Assembly (NCBI RefSeq): GCF_033958435.1
Contig: NC_134141.1
Coordinates: 98,869,001-98,933,000, forward strand
Direction of reading: 5' to 3'
DNA length: 64,000 nt
Source of the DNA: Carettochelys insculpta
Taxonomy: Eukaryota > Chordata > Testudines > Carettochelyidae
Shown here: in pieces, positions 24,353 to 36,870 of the stretch
How the letters are laid out: each line of letters starts with the position of its first letter
How positions within the stretch are numbered: position 1 is the stretch's first letter
Position numbers and translations under genes: made by a program
Notes under the pieces: generated by a model
Databases searched by the model: none
Told to the model about the DNA's origin: nothing
Seen by the model: only the letters and a program-made list of their open reading frames with translations

Positions 24353-24566
24353 GTAACGGAGAGTAAGCCATGCTAGTCTATACACTATCAAAACAAAAAG
24401 CAGTCAAGTAGCACTTTAAAGACTAGCATAATAGTTTATTAGGTGAGCTTTCGTGGGACAGACCCACTTCTTCAGACCATAGCCAGACCAAAAGTGGGTC
24501 TGTCCCACGAAAGCTCACCTAATAAACTATTTTGCTAGTCTTTAAAGTGCTACTTGACTGCTTTTT
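24353..24566. mobile_element. Compact foldback PLE 3' end (subfamily 2) with a 14-bp or longer target duplication
   Basis: ATTTACTTTAAACA lies on both sides (24339-24352 and 24567-24580); the duplication may extend through GTAAC with a 1-nt indel. Arm 1 (24395-24469) and arm 2 (24492-24566) are 75-bp inverted repeats with a single mismatch, separated by 22 nt. The left arm alone has the outer terminal sequence (about 24358-24394, GAGTAAGCCATGCTAGTCTA and onward). There is no coding sequence at all: the element is a hairpin of its own 3' UTR. Confidence 0.88.
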
Positions 24567-24733
24567 ATTTACTTTAAACAAGTAACTGCAATGCTTTTTA
24601 TGACTTCTGAATGGTTATGTACTTTACATTCCGCTTTCTTATTGTCCTTTTTCATTTTTTTCTATTGATCACAATACTTTCTGTTCCAAGGAAGTTCTGA
24701 CAGTGTCCCATGCTTTCACGTTTTTGTCTAGGA

Positions 24734-25027
24734 CAGTGGTTCCCAGTCTTTTCACTAGTGCAAACCTGAATCACCCCCACAAACCATTCATGGACCCCCA
24801 TCAAAGCCAAATCTAGCCACTATGTACACTTCATTACATGAAAAAGGAAACCACAATATTTCAGACAGCAATTAATAACATTATTGGAAGATAGTTAATT
24901 TAAAAATTATAATTGATTGTAACTTTGCAATTTATTTAAAACTCATTTTCTATGATCATTTTTATTTTTCTATTTTTTTTCCACAGACCCACTGCAATAC
25001 CTTCATGGACCCCATTGGGAACCATTA
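24734..25027. mobile_element. Short non-autonomous hAT element
   Basis: The left end CAGTGGTTCCCAGTC and the reverse complement of the right end (TAATGGTTCCCAATG) form hAT-type terminal repeats. Flanking 8-mers GTCTAGGA (24726-24733) and ATCTAGGG (25028-25035) match at 6 of 8 positions, as expected for an aged 8-bp target duplication. The 294-bp interior is AT-rich and non-coding. The termini resemble the Charlie group of hATs. Confidence 0.75.
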
Positions 25028-25035
25028 ATCTAGGG

Positions 25036-25755
25036 CCTTTCTCTTCTCTCTGGGGAAGGAGAATGTGCACACATGGGTCTGTCCTTTGGGAAGGACGCAA
25101 TGTAGGCAGGATCCTTCAGTTGTACTCTCCTCTGCTGCTTCCAGCTCCACAAGAGGCAGGCAGCAAGGGCTGCACAAGTTTTCAACTTCAGATAGATGTG
25201 GAACAGGGTGGAAAAGCTTCATTGAATTCTTCCCCTATACACATCGGGAGTGGGGGAGCAGGAGCCAGTATAGGTCTTCTTTCTTCCCTTTCATGGCTGG
25301 AATCAACCCTTGATGAGGCCTTCAAGGATAGATGTAGTCACTGGAGTCCTTGGCAGCAGAACTATTGTAGGACTCAGGCAGTTCACAGATTAGCTCAAGC
25401 CAGCAGGAGCCTTTGCATAGATGTCTTTTCTCAGAGCCCTTGAACTCTGCAAACTAGTGGGAGTGTCCAGTATTCCCTCGAAGGTTTTTCATCCAAGGCA
25501 TGTGTGGATGTACGCCACCAATAGAAACACATGCTGCTGGCTACGGGAGCTCTGCTAATCAGCTGGGTGGCACTTGAATCTCTCCTAGGTGGCCACCCGA
25601 GTGGTCAGTGCACAGGGAACATTGGGCATAACCCTGGTCTCTTTCCTGGAACCAGTATTGAAATCTGCACTTCAAAGTCTATGGTGTTTCTACTGCCTTG
25701 TTCAGGAATAGGTGCGGGTAGCAGTGTTTTATATTTGCCTATAAATTGCCAAGCA
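25036..25755. other. Unannotated intergenic DNA
   Basis: A 163-codon open frame crosses from the hAT element into this stretch, but it has no recognisable domain and spans a repeat boundary. I do not call it a gene. Confidence 0.5.
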
Positions 25756-25759
25756 CACT

Positions 25760-25889
25760 GATGAATAGTAACAGAGAGGTAGTCGCGTTAGTCTGTACTC
25801 CAGCAAAACCAAGCAGCATAAATGTAGCACTTTAACAGAATGATTTATTCGGTGATGAGCTTTGGTGGGACTGACCCACTTCTTCAGAT
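25760..25889 (-). repeat. Single-arm PLE 3' UTR fragment
   Basis: ACAGAGAGGTAGTCGCGTTA, then TGTAGCACTTTAACAGAATG, then GAGCTTTGGTGGGACTGACC form the minus-strand PLE 3' end. Unlike the foldback copies it has no inverted partner and no clear target duplication. Confidence 0.7.
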
Positions 25890-26939
25890 CAATTTTTTTC
25901 AGACAGGTGCATTAATGTCAAACATAAATACCGTAGTTAAATCATAGGGAAAAAGAAATTTATTCTCAAATTTGGGATCCTTTGCTACTACAGTCAGACA
26001 GACAGCTGCTTAGGGAATTCAGCAGTTCATTTGAAACCAATGGGAGAGTTAATGGAGTATTTTCTCCTCCTTTTCAGGAGCAAGTGTCAGGCCTTATTGT
26101 GGTCCTTTGCTCACCAAAACTCCATTTGGAGCCCCTGAGTCTGGTGCAGAAAGACTCATAGACAAATACTTCAATTCATTGAGCCACTGTGCACTTAGAC
26201 TTGTGCATTTTTTTTAATATGAACTATAACAGTAATAACATTTAATCATATTTCATCACTTTCCAGATTCGTTTTCAGTACAGTCTATCACACAGATTTA
26301 AAAATTGCCATTCACCTCACCATTGGCGCCATTATAATATGTATTACTGAAGGGTAGAGGTAGGAAAGGTGTGTGAGATTTTCAGAAGTAACTAATGCAC
26401 TCGAATGCACTAAAAACATGGATGTCCCAGCTGGCTGAATCCCTGAAAAACTTACTGTGGTACAACTTTGTTTAATTCTTCCTAAGAATTATCTGCCTTG
26501 GCAATCAGCCAGAAAGAAGGCTGGAGAATTTTTTCCATTGCTTAGAGAATAGCCTGTGTTTATTCACTGAGCTCACCAGTGATGCTATTTCTATGGTTAT
26601 GCCCATGATATAATTACTTCCACAACTATAAAGCCCAGAGCAAGACAAAATATGACAATTAACAAAGATTACCTAAAATGGGGGAGGGGAATTTTAAATC
26701 TTAAAGTGACATTTGCATCTGCAATTGGGAAGAGGTTGAAACTGGTACTAATGCAGCACAGGTTATGGCAGGAGAGTAAGATCCCCATATCACATGTAGG
26801 TTGTGTTGAGAACATATCCCTAGTTTGCATATGAGGAAGTCATGTGTGCTTGTCAGGGCATGGACATGACTTCAGTTTCTTAAAGATATTGTCCTGTTGC
26901 AACCCTCCCCGCTTGAGGAGTCAGGGTTGTGGGGGCTGC
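25890..26939. other. Unannotated intergenic DNA
   Basis: Nothing recognisable. Confidence 0.5.
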
Positions 26940-27330
26940 AGTAGGACAGTATCTGTAAGGAATGTAAGTGTGGGATAGAATGGGGGGGTGCTCAGGAGTG
27001 GGGGCTTAGGGCAGGGGCTGTGGAGATGGATGGTGAAGGAGTCAGGTCAGAGGCTTGGACTGTGGGGGGTGCAGGAGTCAGGGCAGGGGATTATAGAAAG
27101 GGGGCTCAAGGCAGGGGTGCAGAGGCTGGGGGATGCAGGGGGTGCAGGAGTCAGGACAGAAGTTGTGTGGTGTGGGTGTGTTCAGGGCAGGGTTATGGGA
27201 TGTGGGGAGGCTCAAGACAGGTGGTTTTGGATGTGGGGGAAGCTTGGGCCTGGGAGAATGACCTCCATACTGCCCAACCACTGGATCCCCAAGGCGGGGG
27301 GGTGATGGGGACCATGCTATCGGGCTGCTG
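26940..27330 (+). repeat. G-rich degenerate minisatellite-like repeat
   Basis: Imperfect units contain GGGGGTGCAGGAGTCAGG, GGGGCTCAAGGCAGGGG and GATGTGGGG, roughly 35-45 nt apart. Strand composition is strongly G-biased. Similar tracts occur at 42650-42880 and 63460-63960. Open frames across it are compositional artefacts. Confidence 0.6.
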
Positions 27331-27825
27331 GATGCCTGGCCTTGGCTAGTTTATCAGGCATCACACTACCCAGGATGTTGGCGGCACCCAGAGCCCCGCT
27401 TTCAGCCTACCAAACTCTTACTGGTGTGCCACACCGAGGCACGCTGGCTTACCTTTTCCTTTGGCATTGTTATCAAAAGCTTCACTGATGTTAAGATAAA
27501 TCATTCACACAATTTACCCTTACCCACAAGGCCCATAAGCTTGTCAAGAAATGAATTTAAGTTGTTTTGGCATGATTTGTGTTTGACAAATTACTGTTGG
27601 GTATTGCTTCTCACGCTATCAGCTCTTGGAGTTTACAAATTAAATGTTTAACAATAATTTGTTCCAGTATCTTTCCAGTTTTCAAAGTTTGGCTGTTTTG
27701 TCTATAATTCCTTAGGTATTCTTTGTTCCCTTTCCTAAGAGAGGTTTGGCCTTCTCCAGTTGGCTGGGACCTTCTGCATTCTTCATGAGTTCTTGAAGAC
27801 CATGGTTCTGATATTGCTTCAGCTA
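27331..27825. other. Unannotated intergenic DNA
   Basis: Nothing recognisable. Confidence 0.4.
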
Positions 27826-28145
27826 CAGGCGGAACCTCTCTAATCCAGAACTCTCTTGTCCAGCAAATGCTGTAATCCAGCATGATTTTATTTTGCCCAA
27901 TGACCACTTATCATGGGTGTAGCCAAGTTTCATGTGGTCCTGTATAATTTGGTCATAGACATCAGTCCTGACTCTTGTGTTCTGTGCTTTTGTTTAGCTG
28001 TAATTTACCCCCAAATGTCTTCTAAGCACCTAATAAGCAGTAGAAGTTGGTAATCTGCTAGAAAATATTGACCTCTCATCTGGCAAATTCTCTCATCCAG
28101 CACCAGTCAGGTCCTGAGGGTGCTCAGCAAGAGAGATTCAACTTG
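27826..28145. mobile_element. Tigger/pogo-like MITE with TA target duplication
   Basis: The left end CAGGCGGAACCTCTCTAATC and the right end (reverse complement CAAGTTGAATCTCTC) are flanked by TA at 27824-27825 and 28146-28147. Internal words TCTTGTCCAGCAAATGC and CTCATCTGGCAAATTCTCTC mirror each other. There is no transposase. The TA site and CAG start fit a Tc1/mariner-superfamily element. Confidence 0.6.
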
Positions 28146-28147
28146 TA

Positions 28148-30689
28148 CTACTTTCAGTACCATAGGGTGAATTTTGTCTTGCTTGCTGACTTGAACTTAT
28201 CTAAGTTATCTAAATATATCTCTAAGCTGTTCTTTCCTTATTCTGGCTTGTTTTCCTTTCTCCTTATTGCTAGTATTAAGCACCTGTACATGATTAACTT
28301 TTTTTTTTAGTGAAGACTTCACAAACTAAGCATTAATTTACACCCTTCTGCTTTCTTGATGTTGTCTGTTAGCTCTCCTTCCCTGCTGCATAGCAGGCCT
28401 ATCCTTATATTTAACATATATTTATCCTATAGTTAAATCTAATATATAAGTGGTGGGAAAAAAAATAAGTTGTTTTGCAGAATAGTGTAGTTGGATTCTT
28501 TTACATGAAGAAATGTACACAATGCCTAGTGAGTTTAAGTGTATCTGAAATTGAGTAGCCCTATTTTTTTTAACCTGGGAAAAATAACTTGGGCTCTAGT
28601 TACAACTGAATATGTGAAACAGTCAAGAGAGTTAGTAGAAAAAAATAGGCACAAGCAAGGGTGCATCCTAATTGAATTGCTCACTTCAGTTTGCCTATTC
28701 TGTGGTGTAAGTAATAGGGTAATCCTCTTTTCTAACTCTGCTGGATGAAAGTTTATCTGAAGTTGGAGTCTATAGCTGTCTTTTCACAGTAAATTGACCT
28801 TGTTCCGTGCAGCCAATGTCATAATACTCTGCTTTATCTAGGCTGAGAGAGAGAAAATCACAAACTGCTTCTGCATGATTAGTTCTGCCACTTCAAACGT
28901 GTTTCTTCCGAGTTGGCTTCCACACTTACTGCTACAGATATGTGCCACTGGGAAGCTCTAATCGGTATCTGTTTCTTCTCTGATTTTAGTAACCCCTTAC
29001 TCTCCAGCCTGTAATGCCAAGCAAATAACTCCTGTAAACAATGGTAGAATAATGAAGAAATGTTTAAAATCAAAATAAAATTAACTGTAAAGATTTTTAA
29101 TTTTTTTTCTGCTTTTTCAGGGAATAACATTAATTGGGCCAGATCCTTAGCTGATGTAAACTAACTTCAGTGGAGCTTTGCGATATATGTGTTATACTGT
29201 ACTCTTCTTTAAAAAGTAATTCCCTTTGCTATGGAATTGTATGTGTTATATAGTTTCAAATTAAAAAGCCTTTTGTCCCCTTATTTTCCTTAAAAAATAG
29301 AAAGATGGTCATTGTTGTTCTGAAAAGTTGCTATTTAATGTTTGGTAATTTTTGATTGAGCAATTGACTGTAAATATGTATGTCTGTATTGCAGTTTGTT
29401 TTCCTGGCAACTAACTTTTTATATTTGCAAGGAAATTTCCATGTATAATTGAGATCTTCAACTTACAAGTAAATATTTCTCAGCCCAGCTAACTAGGTTT
29501 TAAAAAGCACCTAAGATTTATTATTGGAAAAAATTATGAATGCCCCTAATATTCGTATGCACCATGATGGAATTACTGTATGGCTTTGCAGACATAAGAT
29601 AACCATTAAAAGCACATTGCTAGTAGATAAAATACAAGTAGGTAGCTGCACTGCTTAATGGGCCATAGTCCTACTTAGCATTTTTGGTTTCCAAAGCAAA
29701 ATATGTATGCCAAGGAAAATATAAACTGCCATTAGATACAAGAAATAAACTTCTCTTGCTGTTGGTAGATCTCTGGAACTGATGTCTATGGTTCTCATTT
29801 GTAACATTCCAAATCTGGATCCTGATCCTACAAACGCTTAGATGTGTGCTTAATTTTACTCATGTGACTAATTCCACTAAAATCAATGGGGCAACTCACT
29901 TGTCAGAGCAGGCCCTTGGTTTGGAATGTTTGTATGAATTAGCAAGCTGAACCATACAAAATGACCAGACTATGGGATTTAACCCTATATATCTTATTTT
30001 GCTCTATTACTTGAACATGTAAGGCTAAATTCTGTGCTTGGCTGTATAATAATGAAACATAGTTTATTCATAGAAAGGATACGTATTACAAAAGTAGTTA
30101 AAATTCTTTGGATATATTATGGAGTTTAAAGGATTAAAATTATATAGCAAATTATGAGCATTTTCATAACAAGTCATCAAGTAATTTTCTCCTAGTACAA
30201 ACGATCATTAGAGCCTTTAAAAATCACAACCCAGTTACTACATAGCTTTATGAATTACTGTTATCTAATGATTTTTTTTCCTTTTGGTGAAGTAGAGCAG
30301 CAGTAACAAGCTAAATATGACAGGTATTTAAAAATAAATTGCTTGGTTTTTAAAAATAGGTAAGGGGAAGTCTTGTTTTCCGCTATCTTTGACCAAAGAA
30401 GGATAAAGGATTTAAAAGTAAAAAAGGGGAACTGGGAATCTGCTACCTGACAAATAAGACGACATATCAAAAGATTTTGCTAACCAATCTGACACATAAA
30501 TGGCACATGATGTCAACTTCTATTAAAGGCTTTATAAATCATGACAGTCTAAAGAAACAATGATTGTTTTCCAAGAAAAGAGTTTTTGTTCAATTCTATA
30601 TGATATTTCCAAGAGTTAGACATGCATCCACCATCATCACTGCAGTGATGAAACCAAACTAGTTTGTAATACTTTCTGAGACAACAATA
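28148..30689. other. Unannotated AT-rich intergenic DNA
   Basis: No gene. Old repeat-like words occur at about 29133-29180 (GGGCCAGATCCTTAGCTGAT) and 29817-29925 (CTGGATCCTGATCCTACAAA). Confidence 0.5.
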
Positions 30690-30860
30690 TGGTGCAGTGG
30701 CATAACCACAGGCCTGAGCGCAAGTAAATTCTGATTTCTAATCCTCAATCTATGCTTCTGCTCAAGGCCCATCTGTGACTTGGAGCAAGCCTCCATTTGC
30801 TCATATGCCCCATATGTATAACATCTACTCTGAGAAGTACTATTTTTAAAGCATTTTTAT
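30690..30860 (+). repeat. Degenerate MIR-like SINE
   Basis: GGTGCAGTGGCATAACCACA, then CCATCTGTGACTTGGAGCAA, then CATTTGCTCATATGCCCCAT follow the order of a MIR-type head, core and tail with heavy divergence. Confidence 0.4.
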
Positions 30861-33800
30861 AGAAGTACAAGGTATTGGCACAAATACGCCAAAAGAAAAG
30901 CTAGACCGCACTTCAAAGTACAAATCGGGTGCAAAGTCATCAGCTTTAAGAAACTGTTCATTTGATTTAATAATGAAATTGAATTTTCCTCACAGCAACC
31001 AAGTGTGACTACACTTATTGTGGCTATGGCAGCAGGCAGACACAAACCTAATGATGCTCATGAATTAGAAACCTGCCTATCCCAAACTCACCTGTGTGGT
31101 TCAAAGACTGTGTGGAAACCAGGGGCTGCAAGTGGAGTCATCAGACCCTGACCATGGAGTCAGAAATGATACATTCACGAAAGAGCCATAATCCAAAGCC
31201 CACCGAAGCCAGTGGGGAACTCCATGAAATTTCACTGGCTTTACAGTTAGAGATGGGCAAAAATAATAATAATGGGTTCCTCAATATCTTCTAGCTGAAA
31301 TAATAACAATCTTTAACCTCCTAGTAGTCAGGATGTGAGACACATGCCAACCTTCCTCCAAACAACAAATATCATCCCAACAATGTATTTCATGAAAAGT
31401 GTCAGATCAACTTTGAAGCTATCATTAAACACTCACCTGCCACTCACAGATCTTTTGTTTCCTGTAAGCACTACTCCAAACAAAACACTATTCATTTGAA
31501 AGTGTATGGGATGGGAACCATCACATGCATAATCACAGTGAATTTGCAGATTCCAGCTTTAGTGGTGACAGCACAAACTGGACAGCCAGAGCCTAACCAA
31601 AATAACTCCATTGAAGCACATACATGAGTGGATGAAAATGCTTCACTTACAAGCTATAAATGATTCTGAAATGATCAGGTCCAGGAGTTGCCCAATAACA
31701 TATAACTCAGCAAATCAGATCTTAGGAGATGCTTAACCTCAAATTGGTCCCAAATACGTTATTTAGCTAACTAGAAGGTAGGCCAGTAGAACTGAAAGGG
31801 AGATAGGAGAAAGACAGAAAGGATATGAGTGTGTAGAGAAAGGGTTCTGCAGATCTGATGTCTCAGCTCAAGTTAAACATTTCCAAAACACTCAAAGTGC
31901 AGAAATGCCCAACATATTCCAACATTTTTATTATTTTGGAATGATTATATAAAATGCATAATCAGCATATTTTTAGATTCAGGTCCTAATAGACATATTA
32001 CATATATAGTGTATAAATAACCAAAACCCACTTAGCCACACAGGGAAAAAGGAGAGCATATAACCACATACATACAGCATTTTTGCATACAGGTCTATTG
32101 TATACATTAGAAGTTCAGTTTTGTTTTTATTTAATAGACTGTCAATATGTACATATGAGTGAGCAAACCCCACGGTCCATTTTGTGTATGTCAGTCATCC
32201 CAGCCAATTGCAGGAATTTACAAATGCAGCAGAACCATATCAATTCTATTTTTAGTTAAGGAAACAGTATCCTTTTAAGGATACCAGCACTTGCTGTCGC
32301 TGCATTAAGGTCTTCTGTGTCAGGTAAAATGCACAGCAGTCACTGTATGCAACATATTATGAATTAGAAATGGCTCCGAGTTACAAAGTTCTGATCTGGT
32401 TCCAGAGCCAACCTTACCCAGAGACCATCCATGTAGAGATCTGGGGTATTAATTAATTGCATTAGGTTGACATAGGCCACGCACAAAGTTTAGTTCTGAA
32501 TCTAAAATCAAACTTCCTCAATGTCTGAGTGTTCAGAGCCCAAATTCTGCTTTAGATCCATCTCCGATAACAGTCAAATTCTAAGGTGGCTCTTCTGAAG
32601 GCAAAAGAATTGGTATCAGAAACTTGTCCTGTTTTCCATGCAAAAATGTACTTGTGATTACCTTTGTGTGGCATTGCACCCCCATGAATTTTACTTTAAT
32701 TCAATGTAATTGTAAAACTAGTGGGTGGCTTTAAACAAAGCAAATGTCAATAATTTTCACATTGATACAATAAGAAACAAAAAAAACTGATGCAAAAATC
32801 ATAAAATCAGTTTTGCTTAAAATTTCATCAGAAATTTGCACCCTTTGCCAACATAATGTGATCTGTAAGCTAGTTACAAAAACTAAAAGCAGGTTAGTGT
32901 TCATGCTTACAGCTTCAGTTTCATCAGAAATAATCCTATTGTTCTACTCCCCTTCTTTTGTTTTGTTTTCAAATTACATACTCTCCTTTGTAACTTCAAA
33001 ATTAAGTTCCTTAAGCTGAAGAAAAGGTGTAATATTGAAAGCAACCATATTTTATAAATATATGATTCACTTTAATTATACATTGAAGAAAAAGAATTGG
33101 ATATAATTTTCTTTTATATAGTGTATTCTCCTAATTTATATCCACAATCTGAATTTATCAGCTATAACATACAAAGGTATAATATATTGGTTATTTGGCC
33201 AATCATTATAAAATGGTCTCTGCACGTTGTACATCCAGGCCTATAAAATATAACTGCTAGGTCAATACAACATCTCTGTTTATAGACATCTTACTTTACA
33301 CCAACTTTTTGTAGACTTTTAGATAGACCTTGCTTTTAGTTTACCATAAACAACAATCAACTGCTGGTTGAGATTGCTGACTAGTACTGAACACAATAAT
33401 GGCTGTAGATCAGATCAGCACTTTGGAAATCAGCACTCTTTGCTAAAGTGCTAAGTAGAGTCTTTATGCAAACTGAATAACTCTAATGGTGAGGATATCC
33501 TCAATGACCTAACTCCTACTTGTGGATTGAAAATTAGGCCCAAGAAGCCAATTGCCAGATAATACTGTTACACTGAGACTTGTGTACAAACTGAAAGGTT
33601 GAAGTGCACCCTTTCAGCACCAGGATTCATTTCCACTGCAACCACTATCCCTTCTGTGACTTATACCAGAGGAAGCAATATTGCTGCAACCTCTCAGCAT
33701 TCTTTTTCACACTCTGCCTGTAGACAAGCATATTGTGCCGCCTGGAGTGTCCTCTTCATCAACACATTCCATGCAGCTTGGGCTCAACGGAATCTTACTT

Positions 33801-34839
33801 ATGCCTGATGACAGACTAAAATCATTTGAGAGAAGTTAAAAAACACCAGCATGTCATCTCACACTGTGCTGTGATCACTTTGGCTTAACTGTGAAATACA
33901 ATTCTTTTGAATGCAGAAACTTCCACTGATAACCTTGCTGGAGAATGATACTAGAGGACAAGGCATGTCTCTGAAATGTGAAGCTTTTAAACTATTGGCT
34001 TTTAAACTATTAGCACTTCCCATTTTGAGGTTTTATACTACTGCAGTTTAAGTTACATTTATTCAAAGTACAGATATACCAGTGAGAGGGACTCAGATAA
34101 ATACAATGAAACCTGATACAAAAGGAATCTCAGTTTACATTTTCCAGAGTGATTGGAGATTTGGGGTGCCTCTATTTTTGGTTTTCCAACTCTAGAGACT
34201 TTAAAGGGGCAGAATTATCAATTCTCTGTGAATCAGGGCATTTTTAAAAGTCTCAAGATGGCCATCCAAAATCACTAGTTTTTCTGGAAAATTTAGTCCT
34301 CAGAATTTATATTTATAGTCAATTAGAATGATAATATATGGCAGAAAATTGTTTATAAAATATGTAGTTTTCCAACTTTGTTTGAGTGCATCCTAGTTAG
34401 TAGATACTAAAAGTCCTTTTCATCAGATAGCCATCTGATGGTTTACGCGGTTTACTATAGTTAAGTCTATTTTCTAGTGCCTTCTGGCAGTCCTTTAGAC
34501 ATTAACAGTAGGACTGAATAGTCACATATATTACATTTCCTCCTGAGTACTAATAGTGGTTTCGGACAACTAATATGTCTAATGATGGGTCATCATGTTG
34601 ATTCATTATTTGAATGAATTGGGGGATAATATATCATGTGTGATCCACCTAAAAAACTTGTTTGACAGAGCAACATGCAAGAAGGTAAATAGGATTTAGG
34701 CACAAAATACTGCTGTGTTTCTAATATGTGCACTGGGAAACACTCACTTTGCTAATACTGTATAAGAACTGTCATGTAGCAGCCCAGCTAGAGTCTGAGT
34801 GGATCCTTCAGAAAATAGTAGCAAGTAACCATGCTTTCT
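30861..34839. other. Long unannotated AT-rich intergenic stretch
   Basis: No gene, RNA or clear mobile element seen on either strand. Confidence 0.5.
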
Positions 34840-35130
34840 GGCATTGCTATAGCAGCACAACAATAATATGTATCTAGCTCTGTATATCTTCAAAGTGCTG
34901 TACAAATATTTACTAGATAATAGTTAGTGTTACAAGGAGAGCTGATAATTGAGGAGGCAGAGTAATCCACTTGATGGGGCACCAGGCTGAGAAAAGAAGT
35001 TCAGAGCTGCATTTCCCAATTCCATTATTAACTCAGTGTGTGACCTTGGTCAAATCACCTAATCTCTTTGTGCTTCAGTTTCCCCATTTGTAATAGAAGT
35101 GATTTGAGATCTTATGATTAAAACTACTAA
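34840..35130 (+). repeat. MIR/CORE-like SINE material
   Basis: CAGTGTGTGACCTTGGTCAA, CTTTGTGCTTCAGTTTCCCC and TTTGAGATCTTATGATTAAA (34980-35130) form the core and tail of a plus-strand MIR-like SINE. The preceding piece (TCAAAGTGCTGTACAAATAT, near 34890) looks like the reverse-oriented tail of another copy. Confidence 0.6.
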
Positions 35131-35317
35131 ATGTTTGCTATTAATTTTTCCACAAATGAAAATAGTCTTTGTTGTTTTAATTTTCATGAGACTTTATTAA
35201 GTTTCAAACAGTGAAAAGCAAGAAAATAAGTTAAAACAGAGTCGCAATCAATAGTAAAAAGTTACAATTTTGTTCTTCCTGAATGCCATTTGCGTGAAAT
35301 ACTTACATAACCCTCAT

Positions 35318-35595
35318 CACCAGATATTTCAGTGCTTCCCAGTCACTGATGGAGTTTATCCTCACAACACTCCTGAGAAGTAGGTAAGTCTGGTATTATC
35401 TCCACGGTACAGATGAGAAAATGAGGCAAAGGATAAACTAAGTAACTTGCCAATATTCACACAAGACGCCTGTGGCTGAACTAGGTGTGAACCTGAGCCT
35501 TCTGAGTCCCAGTCGAAGGCCCTATGCTTATCTAAACCTTGCATGATTATCATGTGTGATTGTGACCTCCTACTGCACTCAAGGTGCAGGAATTT
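35318..35595 (-). repeat. MIR/CORE-like SINE, antisense
   Basis: TTATCCTCACAACACTCCTG, GGTACAGATGAGAAAATGAG, AAGTAACTTGCCAATATTCA and GTGAACCTGAGCCTTCTGAG are, in order, the antisense of the SINE tail, core and tRNA-like head. Confidence 0.65.
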
Positions 35596-36129
35596 GTTCA
35601 CCATCTTTTGTTCAAAGGTTCTCTTTCTTTAAATAACTTCAGCATCCAATTAGTGTTTCTTATACACTTATTATTGTAAAATGTTTCTTATTCCTATGAG
35701 AATGTCTACTGTACATGCTGTTGCCCCACCGAAAAGAATAGCCCAGCTATACAGAGACATGCACTAGCATGAACCTTGCCACCATGTGGGGAACCGCTGA
35801 TCTCACAGAGTTGCAGAGGTTCCATGCTAGCACATCCCAGTATGGGACCAGGCCTAAATCCAGAGTAATGCCTGCACACCATGTCCTGCATGTGAATCCA
35901 GGCACTCAGCTGAAGATGAACAGAAATATTTGGCTTTAGAGTTTGAGATTCATTTTCCCACATTTTCAAGAGCACTGACTGACAGGTACCTATTTATTCA
36001 AAGAGTAATGGAGGGTAATAAATCACAGAACATTCTGCATACAAAAATGTGCTTGGGGAAAGAAAAGAATCACTTTCTGATTAAAGGAATCCCTCTGTAC
36101 ACATGTCTATAGCTGATGGGAAAACACAT
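35596..36129. other. Unannotated intergenic DNA
   Basis: Nothing recognisable. Confidence 0.4.
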
Positions 36130-36240
36130 TCTAAGAGAATATGTGCAAGGGAGCCAGGACTGCTGGGTTCAAGTCCTAACACTTGGTCTATCTCTGATCC
36201 TCTCTTCCCACAATAACATTTACGAGAGGGGGTTTTGGAG
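36130..36240 (+). repeat. tRNA-SINE head fragment
   Basis: GGAGCCAGGACTGCTGGGTT followed by a B-box-like GGTTCAAGTCC resembles the head of the MIR-like SINEs. The tail is missing. Confidence 0.45.
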
Positions 36241-36870
36241 GAGAAAATCTCCAAGAGAAACTGTGCCTTATTCATCAAACAGAGGCAGGTGATTGGGTCA
36301 AGCCCCAGTGACACTGAAGCCCCAGTTATCTATGGCCTGCTACGTCAGCAATGCTTCTCTGAAACAATGCAGATCACAAAGCCCAGATGCATCTGAGAAC
36401 TGGCAAAAAAGCAACCTAAGCTTGTGGGTCCAGCTGTGGAACAAACTTCCAGAGGAAAGCAGGCAAAGCCAATTTGAGCATCCACAGAAAAATGTTCTCC
36501 TTGCAATAGCTTTGCAAATTACACAACACTGACCTCCCCCTCCACACACACACACTCATGAATCCCCATACAAACCAATCTTCAGTGGCCCACTTGGCAG
36601 CTCTCCTGCCCTGGCTCTGGCTCTCCCTCTAGCTCTCCCTCCTTTGCTCTGTCAACCCACTTTTACAAAAGAAGGTGTCTACACAGTCAAAGGTGCTTTT
36701 TTGAAAGAGTGGAGCAGGAAACACCATGGACAGGGTCACATGGCTGACAAGCCCTTCTGGGGCCTGCAGCCAGCTGCTCCCTTAAAGGGCCCCTCCTAAG
36801 CACCCACGCTCTCACACACTGAGGGCTGCTGAGCTTCCACAAGGCACAGCAGACCCCATGCACTGGCAGG

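Noticed and set aside
24952..25443. 163-codon open frame as a possible host gene
   Set aside because: It starts inside a hAT element and crosses its target duplication; no domain, splice structure or codon bias supports it.
36540..36556. (CA)n run as a functional site
   Set aside because: Only a few units; an ordinary short simple repeat.
36660..36680. GAA/TTC at the edges of Harbinger copy B as a target duplication
   Set aside because: GAA on the left and TTC on the right are reverse complements, not direct repeats, so they extend the terminal inverted repeat instead of marking a target duplication.
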